A stretch of DNA of 6,447 nt from an uncultured Oscillospiraceae bacterium (GTDB taxonomy: Bacteria; Bacillota; Clostridia; Oscillospirales; Oscillospiraceae): NCBI GenBank assembly GCA_900756715.1, contig CAAELC010000077.1, forward strand, positions 1 to 6,447, read 5' to 3'. Positions 1-4,730 of this stretch are shown here, piece after piece. The translations under genes and the position numbers were made by a program. The stretch's first letter is position 1, and each line of letters begins with the position of its first letter. The notes under the pieces are model-generated. The model made no database searches and had not been told where the DNA came from. It saw only the letters and a list, made by a program, of their open reading frames with translations.

Positions 1-283
1 GCAGGACATCGGGACAGCTATCCTTCTGGCAGAGCATCTGGACGATTATATCCTCACGCCGGAGCTGAGCTCCCCGCAGGAAACAGCCGTAGACCAGCTC
101 CGCTTTCTGCTGGACGATGCCGCGGCGGAGCGGCTGCTCCCCCATGTGAATCTCTTCACCTATGGAAATGAGGTGATCCAGCATGACAATGCCGCACTTA
201 CATCCTACGGCCTGCTGCATCGGGAGGACTATCAGCCGATGCAGACGCAGGTGCAGGAGCGCTTTGAAATGGATATGCAGTAG
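1..283 (+). CDS. C-terminal fragment of an unrecognised element protein (5' end outside window)
   Basis: An open frame runs from position 2 to a TAG at 281-283, giving the last 93 residues of a protein whose start lies upstream. The fragment is acidic and Leu-rich, probably helical: it begins QDIGTAILLAEHLDDYIL and continues through a stretch reading LLPHVNLFTYGNEVIQHDN, then SYGLLHREDYQP near the end. It has no signal peptide, membrane segment or recognisable catalytic motif in the visible part. Its style and position next to YodL/DUF3849/SpoVG genes fit the small accessory proteins of clostridial conjugative elements (antirestriction-like or polyvalent-protein types), but I do not recognise the family and give no function. 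An intrinsic terminator follows 48 nt after the stop, so this appears to be the last gene of its transcription unit. Confidence 0.7.
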   Translation, partial: QDIGTAILLAEHLDDYILTPELSSPQETAVDQLRFLLDDAAAERLLPHVNLFTYGNEVIQHDNAALTSYGLLHREDYQPMQTQVQERFEMDMQ

Positions 284-330
284 CTGACATGATCCTGTCC
301 TGCCAAGCCAGCAGGTAGAAAATACACCAA

Positions 331-373
331 GGGGCCGTATTCCCGGACGGGGAAAAGCGGCCCCTTCTTTTTT
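331..373 (+). terminator. Rho-independent terminator after the first gene
   Basis: GGGGCCG (331-337) pairs perfectly with CGGCCCC (358-364). Inside the loop, TTCCC (340-344) pairs with GGGAA (350-354), so the structure is a long two-part stem. It is followed by TTC and six T residues (365-373). This is a textbook intrinsic terminator on the + strand. It separates the upstream fragment from the HTH/methyltransferase block, although I see no convincing promoter between it and the next gene. Confidence 0.88.
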
Positions 374-385
374 GCGCTCATTTGA

Positions 386-420
386 CCTCCTGCTCCGGGA
401 TAACGGACCCGGAAAGGAGG
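386..420 (+). promoter_or_regulatory. Hairpin sequestering the ribosome binding site of the HTH gene
   Basis: CCTCC (386-390) pairs with GGAGG (416-420), the Shine-Dalgarno core of the following GTG-start gene. After a small internal loop (391-393 against 414-415), TCCGGG (394-399) pairs with CCCGGA (408-413), with an 8-nt apical loop. The 11 base pairs would hide the ribosome binding site in the folded leader. The pairing is read directly from the sequence; a regulatory role is inferred. No ligand-binding riboswitch core is apparent. Confidence 0.5.
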
Positions 421-424
421 AACT

Positions 425-763
425 GTGCCGATCAACAAAGACCTTGCAGAGTATCTTGAACTCTACCACAAGGGTGAAGCAAACGCCGTCACCAGCCGGG
501 AGCTGGAGTGTGCCTTCCGAATGCGCGGCTCCGAGCTGCGCCGGGAGATCAACGCCCTGCGGGGCGACGGCATTCCCATCTGCAGCTTTGACGGCGGCTA
601 CTACTATGCCGCCACCGAGGAGGAGCTGCGGCGCACCATCCGGCAGCTCCGCAGCCGGATCAAGAAAATCGCATTTGCGGAGCGCGGCCTGTCCCGCACC
701 CTGCCTGACTATGAGGACACCGGTCAGCTCTCCCTCCCACTGGAGGGAGGTGACACTTCTTGA
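425..763 (+). CDS. Small winged-helix/HTH-like protein
   Basis: This 112-aa protein starts at GTG 425, the first possible start after in-frame stops at 383 and 401, with AAAGGAGG at 413-420 and a short 4-nt spacer. Residues about 14-62 look like a winged helix-turn-helix of the BirA/DeoR type: a TSRELECAF helix, a recognition-helix-like SELRREINALRGDG segment, then a wing with GIPICSFDGGYYYA. Residues 64-88 form a basic amphipathic helix (EEELRRTIRQLRSRIKK). There is no enzymatic domain, signal peptide or membrane segment. It probably binds DNA in the cytoplasm and may regulate the element or assist its replication; the target is unknown. Its stop overlaps the methyltransferase start (TTGA, 760-763), so the two are translationally linked. 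Its own ribosome binding site lies in a predicted hairpin. Confidence 0.82.
   Translation: MPINKDLAEYLELYHKGEANAVTSRELECAFRMRGSELRREINALRGDGIPICSFDGGYYYAATEEELRRTIRQLRSRIKKIAFAERGLSRTLPDYEDTGQLSLPLEGGDTS
730..750 (+). promoter_or_regulatory. Hairpin sequestering the ribosome binding site of the methyltransferase gene
   Basis: CTCCCTCC (730-737) pairs perfectly with GGAGGGAG (742-749) across a 4-nt CACT loop, with a further possible T-G wobble at 729/750. The right arm contains most of the Shine-Dalgarno sequence (GGAGGTG, 746-752) of the TTG start at 760. The stem lies inside the coding region of the upstream HTH gene, so ribosomes finishing that gene would melt it. This arrangement is classical for translational coupling. 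The pairing is seen in the sequence; the function is inferred. Confidence 0.55.
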
Positions 764-1719
764 ACAGCTTTATTCCCTGGGTGGGCGGCAAGGGCAAGCT
801 GCTGTGGATCATCAACAAGCTGATGCCGGACCGCTACACCCGCTTCATCGATGTGTTTGGCGGCAGCGGCACGGTGACCATGTGCCGCCCCATCCAGCGC
901 GGCTGCATGGAGGTCTACAACGACTTCAACGGCAATCTCACCAACCTGTTCTGCTGCGTGAAGAACCGCCCCATGGCACTGCTGGCGGAGCTTGGCTTCC
1001 TGCCGCTGAACACGCGGGACGACTTCAATGTCCTCTATAAGTTCTTCTCCAAGGGCGAGTTCACGGACGACTACCTGCAGGAGGAGATGGATCTGACAGA
1101 GGTCTACCTCAAGCCGCCCGACGCCGAGGTCATCCGCGCCCTTATGCTGGAGCGTGCGCCCCGCGGGAGCATCCGCCGCGCGGCGGACTTCTTCAAGCTC
1201 ATCCGCTACAGCTTCAGCGGCGGCGCCAAGTCCTTCGGCGGCAAGCCCTGCGACATCCGCCGTTTCTTTCACCTGATCTGGGAATGCTCCCGCAGGCTGG
1301 CGAATGTCATTGTGGAGAACAAGGACTTCGAGGAGGTCATCCGTCAGTACGACCGGGCAGGCGCCGTGATCTACTGTGACCCGCCCTACTACAAGGCGGA
1401 GAGCTGCTACGAGGTGGAGTTTCCCCCGGAGGATCATCAGCGGCTCCATGATGTACTGGTCACCTGTGAAGGGTACTTCATCGTCTCCTACAACTACCAG
1501 GACTACATCTGCGAGATCTATCAGGATTGCTATATCTTCCGCACCTCCCGTCCCAACAGCATGTCCCAGACGGCAGGCAGCGAATATGAGGAGATCATCA
1601 TCACCAATTATGACCCCCGCAAAGCCTGCTGGCAGCTCTCTATGGATAGTCTGCTGGGCGGCGATGGCGACACCCGCTACGAGCTGATCCATGAGCCGGA
1701 GCATCCCTTAAAAATCTGA
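760..1719 (+). CDS. D12-class N6-adenine DNA methyltransferase (Dam-like)
   Basis: This 319-aa protein transfers a methyl group from S-adenosylmethionine to adenine N6 in DNA. The family order of motifs is present: PWVGGKGKL (residues 6-14) at the N-terminus, the SAM-binding motif DVFGGSGTV (31-39), YNDFN (53-57) whose acidic residue should contact SAM, and the catalytic DPPY (207-210, preceded by IYC and followed by YK). Length is close to that of Dam-like D12 enzymes, with a somewhat long C-terminus. The start is TTG at 760, with GGAGGTG 7 nt upstream, and it overlaps the preceding gene's stop by 4 nt. No restriction endonuclease lies beside it, so it looks like an orphan methyltransferase of a mobile element, perhaps protecting the incoming element from host restriction. 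The target site cannot be read from the protein; GATC is usual for Dam relatives but unproven here. Confidence 0.95.
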   Translation: MNSFIPWVGGKGKLLWIINKLMPDRYTRFIDVFGGSGTVTMCRPIQRGCMEVYNDFNGNLTNLFCCVKNRPMALLAELGFLPLNTRDDFNVLYKFFSKGEFTDDYLQEEMDLTEVYLKPPDAEVIRALMLERAPRGSIRRAADFFKLIRYSFSGGAKSFGGKPCDIRRFFHLIWECSRRLANVIVENKDFEEVIRQYDRAGAVIYCDPPYYKAESCYEVEFPPEDHQRLHDVLVTCEGYFIVSYNYQDYICEIYQDCYIFRTSRPNSMSQTAGSEYEEIIITNYDPRKACWQLSMDSLLGGDGDTRYELIHEPEHPLKI

Positions 1720-1739
1720 ATAATAAAAGGAGAAGCAGC

Positions 1740-2261
1740 ATGAAATTTGTAAAATATAACGACAACAAGAGCGTCACCATCCCTCCCGCCGTTCTGACCG
1801 TCTGCGGGCTGGAGGACGAGGGAAAGCTGGAAATGGCCGGCGCCAAGGGCGCGGTCATTTTGTCAAAGAGCGAGATGACCGCCATGGAGATGGTGCGCAC
1901 GATCCTCGCCCTGACGGACCGCGCCGGTCAGCTGATGCGGGAACTGACGGACCTCTGCGGCAGCTGCGAGGGCTGCACCGAGGAGCACTGCACCTTCCGC
2001 GACGCGGACATCGAGGAGCTGATCCGCCCCGCCGTCACCGTTCCCGATTGGGCCAGAGCGGAAGCGGACATCGCGCCCGACGCCAAGCTGGACTGCCATG
2101 TGGACGAGGGCTCCGGTGTGATCACCGTGTGCGAGACATTTTACGACCACGACCTCTCCGATATTCCCGCCGAGCTGCTGGAGGCCCTGCGCAAGTCCGG
2201 CTGCTGCCTGTCCGTACTGGAGGATATGCTGATGGACGACGATGTCATCTACGATAAGTGA
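1740..2261 (+). CDS. AbrB/SpoVT-like N-terminal domain protein with a four-cysteine cluster
   Basis: This 173-aa protein starts at ATG 1740 with AAGGAG at 1727-1732. Residues 1-45 (MKFVKYNDNKSVTIPPAVL onward, then a Gly-rich turn and AVILSK) resemble the swapped-hairpin DNA-binding fold of AbrB/MazE/SpoVT proteins. Next comes a helix (about 46-70) and then C73-x2-C76-x2-C79-x4-C84, a spacing able to bind zinc or an iron-sulfur centre. The C-terminal half is acidic, with VPDWARAEADIAPDAKLDC (101-119), a short beta-like segment SGVITVCETF, and a helical end rich in Asp. The protein is probably cytoplasmic and may act as a regulator or adaptor. The AbrB assignment rests on pattern only; the metal site and any DNA target are inference. 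It lies 20 nt after the methyltransferase in the same direction. Confidence 0.85.
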   Translation: MKFVKYNDNKSVTIPPAVLTVCGLEDEGKLEMAGAKGAVILSKSEMTAMEMVRTILALTDRAGQLMRELTDLCGSCEGCTEEHCTFRDADIEELIRPAVTVPDWARAEADIAPDAKLDCHVDEGSGVITVCETFYDHDLSDIPAELLEALRKSGCCLSVLEDMLMDDDVIYDK

Positions 2262-2302
2262 TACCGTAGGCATTCAAAGAAGAAACGAGGCGAGAGATCC
2301 AA

Positions 2303-3031
2303 ATGAATGAAACCTATCTCTATCCCTACTCGGCGAAGGAGGCCAGAGAACGAAATGAGCTTTCGCTCTGGAGGGAAAGCCATCGCGCCAACATCGCCTG
2401 CCGGGAAGCCATCGAGGACGCCATCCGTCGGAGCTTCGACGGAATGCATCTGGACAAGGACTGTATCACACTCGTGCTGGACGAATACGGTTATAAACGC
2501 ACCGCATGGGTGCTTGCCAATACCCTGCATGAACTCAAGTGGGACGGGCGCTTCAGCCCCGCCAATAAGCAGTGGGCTGAGCGGTGCTACATTCCGCAGG
2601 ATGAGCGTCACAATGCCGCGATCACTGTTCGGAGCCACCCCGCCGTGCTGGATGGCTTCGTCAGTCTCTACCGCAAGGCGGTGCAGGCGTTAAATCTCTT
2701 CGGTGCGGAGCATTGCGTCGGTGACCGCGCCGAGCAGGACTTCACCGGCAAGGTGCTGGTGCTGTCGCCGGATACGCTGAAGGAATCCTGCTGGAGTCAG
2801 GCGGATCAACTCTGGTATGCTCGGAGCGGCTTTGGATGCGAGCCGCATTCCAGTGGTCGAGCAGTCTTTGCCACCTGCCTCTCGGACGGAGAAACAGCCA
2901 GATGGAACCGGGAGGATTTCATCGGCGTGCTGGACGAAAAACACCTGCCGGACTGGGCGCAGGAGAAGCTCATGGAACTGACCGCACCACGGCAGGAGGA
3001 ACCGGCCGCAGGTGAGATGAAGCTGGAATGA
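2303..3031 (+). CDS. DUF3849-like accessory protein
   Basis: This 242-aa cytoplasmic protein starts at ATG 2303; the ribosome binding site is weak (only ACGAGG at 2285-2290). The N-terminal part (about 1-130) matches my recollection of the DUF3849 family found in clostridial conjugative elements: YPYSAKEARERNEL (7-20), RANIACREAIEDAI (28-41), YGYKRTAWVLANTL (62-75), WDGRFSPANKQWA (80-92) and SHPAVLDGFV (111-120). A second conserved-looking block (about 148-225) holds VLVLSPDTLK, GFGCEPHSSGRAVFATCLSDGE and LPDWAQEKLMEL. The molecular function of this family is not known. Its stop codon at 3029-3031 lies just ahead of the ribosome binding site of the YodL-domain gene, so the two are probably co-translated. 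DUF3849 and YodL domains tend to occur together in these elements. Confidence 0.85.
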   Translation: MNETYLYPYSAKEARERNELSLWRESHRANIACREAIEDAIRRSFDGMHLDKDCITLVLDEYGYKRTAWVLANTLHELKWDGRFSPANKQWAERCYIPQDERHNAAITVRSHPAVLDGFVSLYRKAVQALNLFGAEHCVGDRAEQDFTGKVLVLSPDTLKESCWSQADQLWYARSGFGCEPHSSGRAVFATCLSDGETARWNREDFIGVLDEKHLPDWAQEKLMELTAPRQEEPAAGEMKLE

Positions 3032-3033
3032 TC

Positions 3034-3040
3034 GGAGGTG
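3034..3040 (+). promoter_or_regulatory. Ribosome binding site that fixes the YodL gene start
   Basis: GGAGGTG at 3034-3040 sits 5 nt before ATG 3046. The in-frame ATG at 3028 lies upstream of this site and has no comparable Shine-Dalgarno, so 3046 is the preferred start. Confidence 0.75.
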
Positions 3041-3045
3041 AGCAA

Positions 3046-3600
3046 ATGCAGCGCATCTTCATTGATAACCATGACCGCATCCTCTATTACAGCAATCCTG
3101 CCGGATACATCGCGGAAAAGGAGGCGGTGGTGGATACCATGTTCCAAACGCAGGAGCTGGAGCGTTTTCTGCAAAAGCAGGCAATTCCCATCCGCTGGGA
3201 GGACGGTGTCTATGACCGCCTCCTGCTGGGGCAGAGGGGCGGCCGCTTCGACCCGGAGGCTCCGCCCCTGAAAAGCTGCCGTGTGTGGCAGCTCACGCGG
3301 GACAGCCCCATCAATATGCGCTTCATCCCGTATGAAGCCCTGCTGGAGCGTTTCGGACAGCCTGACCGCAGGCACTACGAAACAGTCTATGACGGTCTGG
3401 TCGGGACCAATGACCCGGAGGAGATCTACACGCTCTTCCGCGACCCGGTTCCCGGCTACGACGGCAGACCCATCGGCATCTCGGATGTGCTGGAGCTGTA
3501 CGACGCCGACGGCAGCGAGTTCTACTACTGCGACCGCGTCGGCTTCCGGCAGATAGAGTTTGCACCCCCCGCAGGAAATGGATCTGTGTCCGTGAATTGA
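3046..3600 (+). CDS. YodL-domain protein
   Basis: This 184-aa protein is read from ATG 3046; starting at ATG 3028 would add six residues. Residues about 79-172 show the YodL-domain pattern as found in clostridial mobile elements: RVWQLTRD, MRFIPYEALLERFG (91-104), HYETVYDG (110-117), EEIYTLFR, GRPIGISDVLELYDADG (140-156) and FYYCDRVGFRQIEF (159-172). The N-terminal 76 residues form a separate segment with a QELERFLQKQAIPIRWEDGVYDRLL stretch in two adjoining parts (36-55 and 56-60), probably another small accessory module. There is no signal peptide or membrane helix. The biochemical role of YodL domains is not established; they recur in polyvalent proteins of conjugative elements. The gene follows the DUF3849-like gene almost without gap, and its stop codon abuts an intrinsic terminator. 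Confidence 0.88.
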   Translation: MQRIFIDNHDRILYYSNPAGYIAEKEAVVDTMFQTQELERFLQKQAIPIRWEDGVYDRLLLGQRGGRFDPEAPPLKSCRVWQLTRDSPINMRFIPYEALLERFGQPDRRHYETVYDGLVGTNDPEEIYTLFRDPVPGYDGRPIGISDVLELYDADGSEFYYCDRVGFRQIEFAPPAGNGSVSVN

Positions 3601-3622
3601 GCACCCGGCTGGGTGCTTTTTT
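3600..3622 (+). terminator. Rho-independent terminator between accessory block and SpoVG/pilus block
   Basis: GCACCC (3601-3606) and GGGTGC (3611-3616) form a perfect stem with a GGCT loop, followed by six T residues (3617-3622); A3600 can add one A-T pair. The stem begins at the last base of the YodL gene's TGA stop. It should end or attenuate transcription before the spoVG-like gene 34 nt further on. Confidence 0.9.
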
Positions 3623-3656
3623 CATATCAACATCAGAAATGTAGGAGGAAAGAAAA

Positions 3657-4016
3657 ATGCCCAAGAACCAGACCAAAGCAAGCACCCCCGTCCCCGCGCA
3701 GGAAAGCCGATCCCCCGTGTCCTTCGATGTCCGAGTTTATCCCGTGAAGGACAGCAAGTATACCCTCGCCAACGCCAATGTGGACATCAACGGCGTATTC
3801 GCCATTCGCGGCGTGAAGGTCATTCGCGGCGAGAAAGGCCCCTTTGTCGCCATGCCGCAGTACAAGGACAGCCACGGGGACTATCACGACATCTGCTTCC
3901 CCTGCACGAAGGAGGCCCGCCAGCAGTTCAACGATGCGGTGCTGAATGCCTACGAGCAGTCGCTCCGCCAGGCCCAGCAGCCGGACAATGCTCCCGCCGC
4001 GGAGCAGGTCATGTAA
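3657..4016 (+). CDS. spoVG: SpoVG-family protein
   Basis: This 119-aa protein has a SpoVG core at about residues 22-103: FDVRVYPV, a beta segment with LANANVDINGVFAIRGVKVI (37-56), the signature GPFVAMPQYK (61-70), then DYHDICFP and a C-terminal helix with FNDAVLNAYEQSL. Chromosomal SpoVG binds nucleic acid and influences sporulation, division and gene expression in Firmicutes. This copy has an extra 20-residue Ser/Pro-rich N-terminus and a Gln/Ala-rich tail. Its location, downstream of YodL/DUF3849 genes and upstream of a pilus module, marks it as an element-borne paralogue rather than the housekeeping gene. The start ATG has AGGAGG at 3643-3648 with an 8-nt spacer. It is the first gene after a terminator. 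No full promoter fits between 3623 and the start, so its transcription source is unclear. Confidence 0.93.
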   Translation: MPKNQTKASTPVPAQESRSPVSFDVRVYPVKDSKYTLANANVDINGVFAIRGVKVIRGEKGPFVAMPQYKDSHGDYHDICFPCTKEARQQFNDAVLNAYEQSLRQAQQPDNAPAAEQVM

Positions 4017-4059
4017 GTCACCCACAACATAAAACATATAACTTGGAGGAAATTATCAC

Positions 4060-4296
4060 ATGAAGAAGATTATTAAGAACACCGCCAATTCCATCCGCTC
4101 CAAGGCCATCCGCCTCGCTGCCACCCGCCGCTCCGGTGAGGGCTACATCGACACCGCCGTCAAGATCCTCATCGCCGTGGTGCTGGGTGCTCTGCTGCTG
4201 GCTGGCCTCTACGCTCTGTTCGGCGATGTGGTCATGCCCACGCTGAACCAGCGTATCAAGGATATGTTCAACTACGCCGGCTCGCTGGGCGGCTGA
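4060..4296 (+). CDS. Flp-prepilin-like small membrane protein (DUF6133-like)
   Basis: This 78-aa protein has a basic N-terminus (residues 1-25 with eight Lys/Arg), then RRSGEGYIDTAVKI (23-36) and one hydrophobic segment (about 35-54), ending in a short polar tail MPTLNQRIKDMFNYAGSLGG (59-78). The layout resembles a Flp-type prepilin: basic leader, a Gly just before the mature N-terminus (G26 then EGYID, with an acid at +5), and a hydrophobic helix. Asp replaces the usual Glu and Thr the usual Tyr, so processing is not certain. I recall similar proteins being named DUF6133 in clostridial elements. The gene has a strong GGAGGA (4045-4050), the best ribosome site of this block, and lies immediately before a prepilin peptidase gene, which supports a pilin role. 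Alternatively it is a small inner-membrane subunit of a conjugation machine. Confidence 0.85.
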   Translation: MKKIIKNTANSIRSKAIRLAATRRSGEGYIDTAVKILIAVVLGALLLAGLYALFGDVVMPTLNQRIKDMFNYAGSLGG

Positions 4297-4299
4297 TCC

Positions 4300-4710
4300 G
4301 TGGCATCTGTCCTGCAGGGGACGCTGTTCCTCATCGGACTTATGAGCGCGGCATGGACGGATCTCCGGCGCAGGCAGATCTATGACCTTTCCAGTATCGT
4401 CATCGCAGGGGCGGGGCTGATTTCCTTCAGCCCCGCCCGGCTTCTCGGCCTGACGCTGGCCGTCCCATTTTGGCTGGCAAGCCGGAGAGGACGCGGCGGC
4501 ATGGGAGATGCGTTCCTCATCGCCGCCTCCGGTTTTCTGCTGGGCTTTCTGCGCGGAGTCGCCGGACTGGTGCTGGCACTGGTGCTGTACTGCCTTTTCT
4601 ACCTTGCAATAGCCGCCCTGCACAAGATCCGCAGGCAAGAGCGCCCACCGGAGAGCTATCCATTCGCGCCATTTCTTGCAGCGGGCTTCTTTACCGCATA
4701 TATCATCTAA
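4300..4710 (+). CDS. tadV: Prepilin peptidase, A24 family, TadV/CpaA type
   Basis: This 136-aa polytopic membrane aspartyl protease should cut the leader from prepilins on the cytoplasmic side. Both catalytic aspartates of family A24 are visible: D21 in AWTDLRRRQIYD, and D70 in the GMGD motif (67-70). The conserved C-terminal element appears as YPFAPFLAAG (120-129). Four or more hydrophobic segments are spread over its length. It lacks the N-terminal zinc/methyltransferase region of PilD-type enzymes, as expected for the short TadV/CpaA class. The start is GTG 4300, only three bases after the pilin-like gene's TGA and in the same frame. The Shine-Dalgarno is poor, so initiation probably depends on ribosomes finishing the upstream gene. 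Its obvious substrate is the preceding small protein. A strong hairpin lies within the gene at 4409-4438. Confidence 0.92.
   Translation: MASVLQGTLFLIGLMSAAWTDLRRRQIYDLSSIVIAGAGLISFSPARLLGLTLAVPFWLASRRGRGGMGDAFLIAASGFLLGFLRGVAGLVLALVLYCLFYLAIAALHKIRRQERPPESYPFAPFLAAGFFTAYII
4409..4438 (+). repeat. 12-bp perfect inverted repeat inside the prepilin peptidase gene
   Basis: GGGCGGGGCTGA (4409-4420) and TCAGCCCCGCCC (4427-4438) are exact reverse complements with a 6-nt TTTCCT loop. The stem has ten G-C pairs out of twelve and should be very stable in RNA. No T-run follows, so it is not an intrinsic terminator. It encodes about residues 37-47 of the peptidase (between the first Asp and the GxGD motif). 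Confidence 0.85.
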
Positions 4711-4714
4711 GAAT

Positions 4715-4721
4715 AAGGAGG
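4715..4721 (+). promoter_or_regulatory. Ribosome binding site that fixes the CpaB-like start
   Basis: AAGGAGG at 4715-4721 lies 9 nt before ATG 4731. It selects this start over a much longer open frame reaching back to 4470, whose extra 87 codons overlap the peptidase gene and encode Arg-rich, low-sense sequence. Confidence 0.85.
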
Positions 4722-4730
4722 ACTTGCTCC

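Noticed and set aside
299..315. Short inverted repeat CCTGC / GCAGG after the first gene
   Set aside because: It has five base pairs with a 7-nt loop and no T-run. It is too weak to call, and the real terminator follows at 331-373.
382..410. TTGACC at 382-387 as a -35 box for the HTH gene
   Set aside because: No acceptable -10 element is found 16-18 nt downstream; the nearest AT-rich stretch (GATAAC, 399-404) is only 11 nt away.
372..1040. + strand open frame of 222 codons overlapping the HTH and methyltransferase genes
   Set aside because: It is frame-shifted relative to two well-supported genes, with Ser/Pro/Arg-rich low-sense translation and no ribosome site.
724..1704. Long open frame on the - strand (326 codons) opposite the methyltransferase gene
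   Set aside because: It is the antisense of a gene with clear D12 motifs. Its translation is a Val/Ala/Leu-rich shadow typical of GC-rich coding DNA and shows no domain.
3028..3045. Upstream ATG for the YodL gene overlapping the previous stop (ATGA)
   Set aside because: Only GGTGAG lies upstream at poor fit, while GGAGGTG sits between it and ATG 3046. The 4-nt overlap is tempting, so this start is not fully excluded.
4470..4730. N-terminal extension of the CpaB-like protein
   Set aside because: The extra 87 codons overlap the peptidase gene and give Arg/His-rich sequence, while ATG 4731 has AAGGAGG at good spacing and is followed at once by a membrane anchor.
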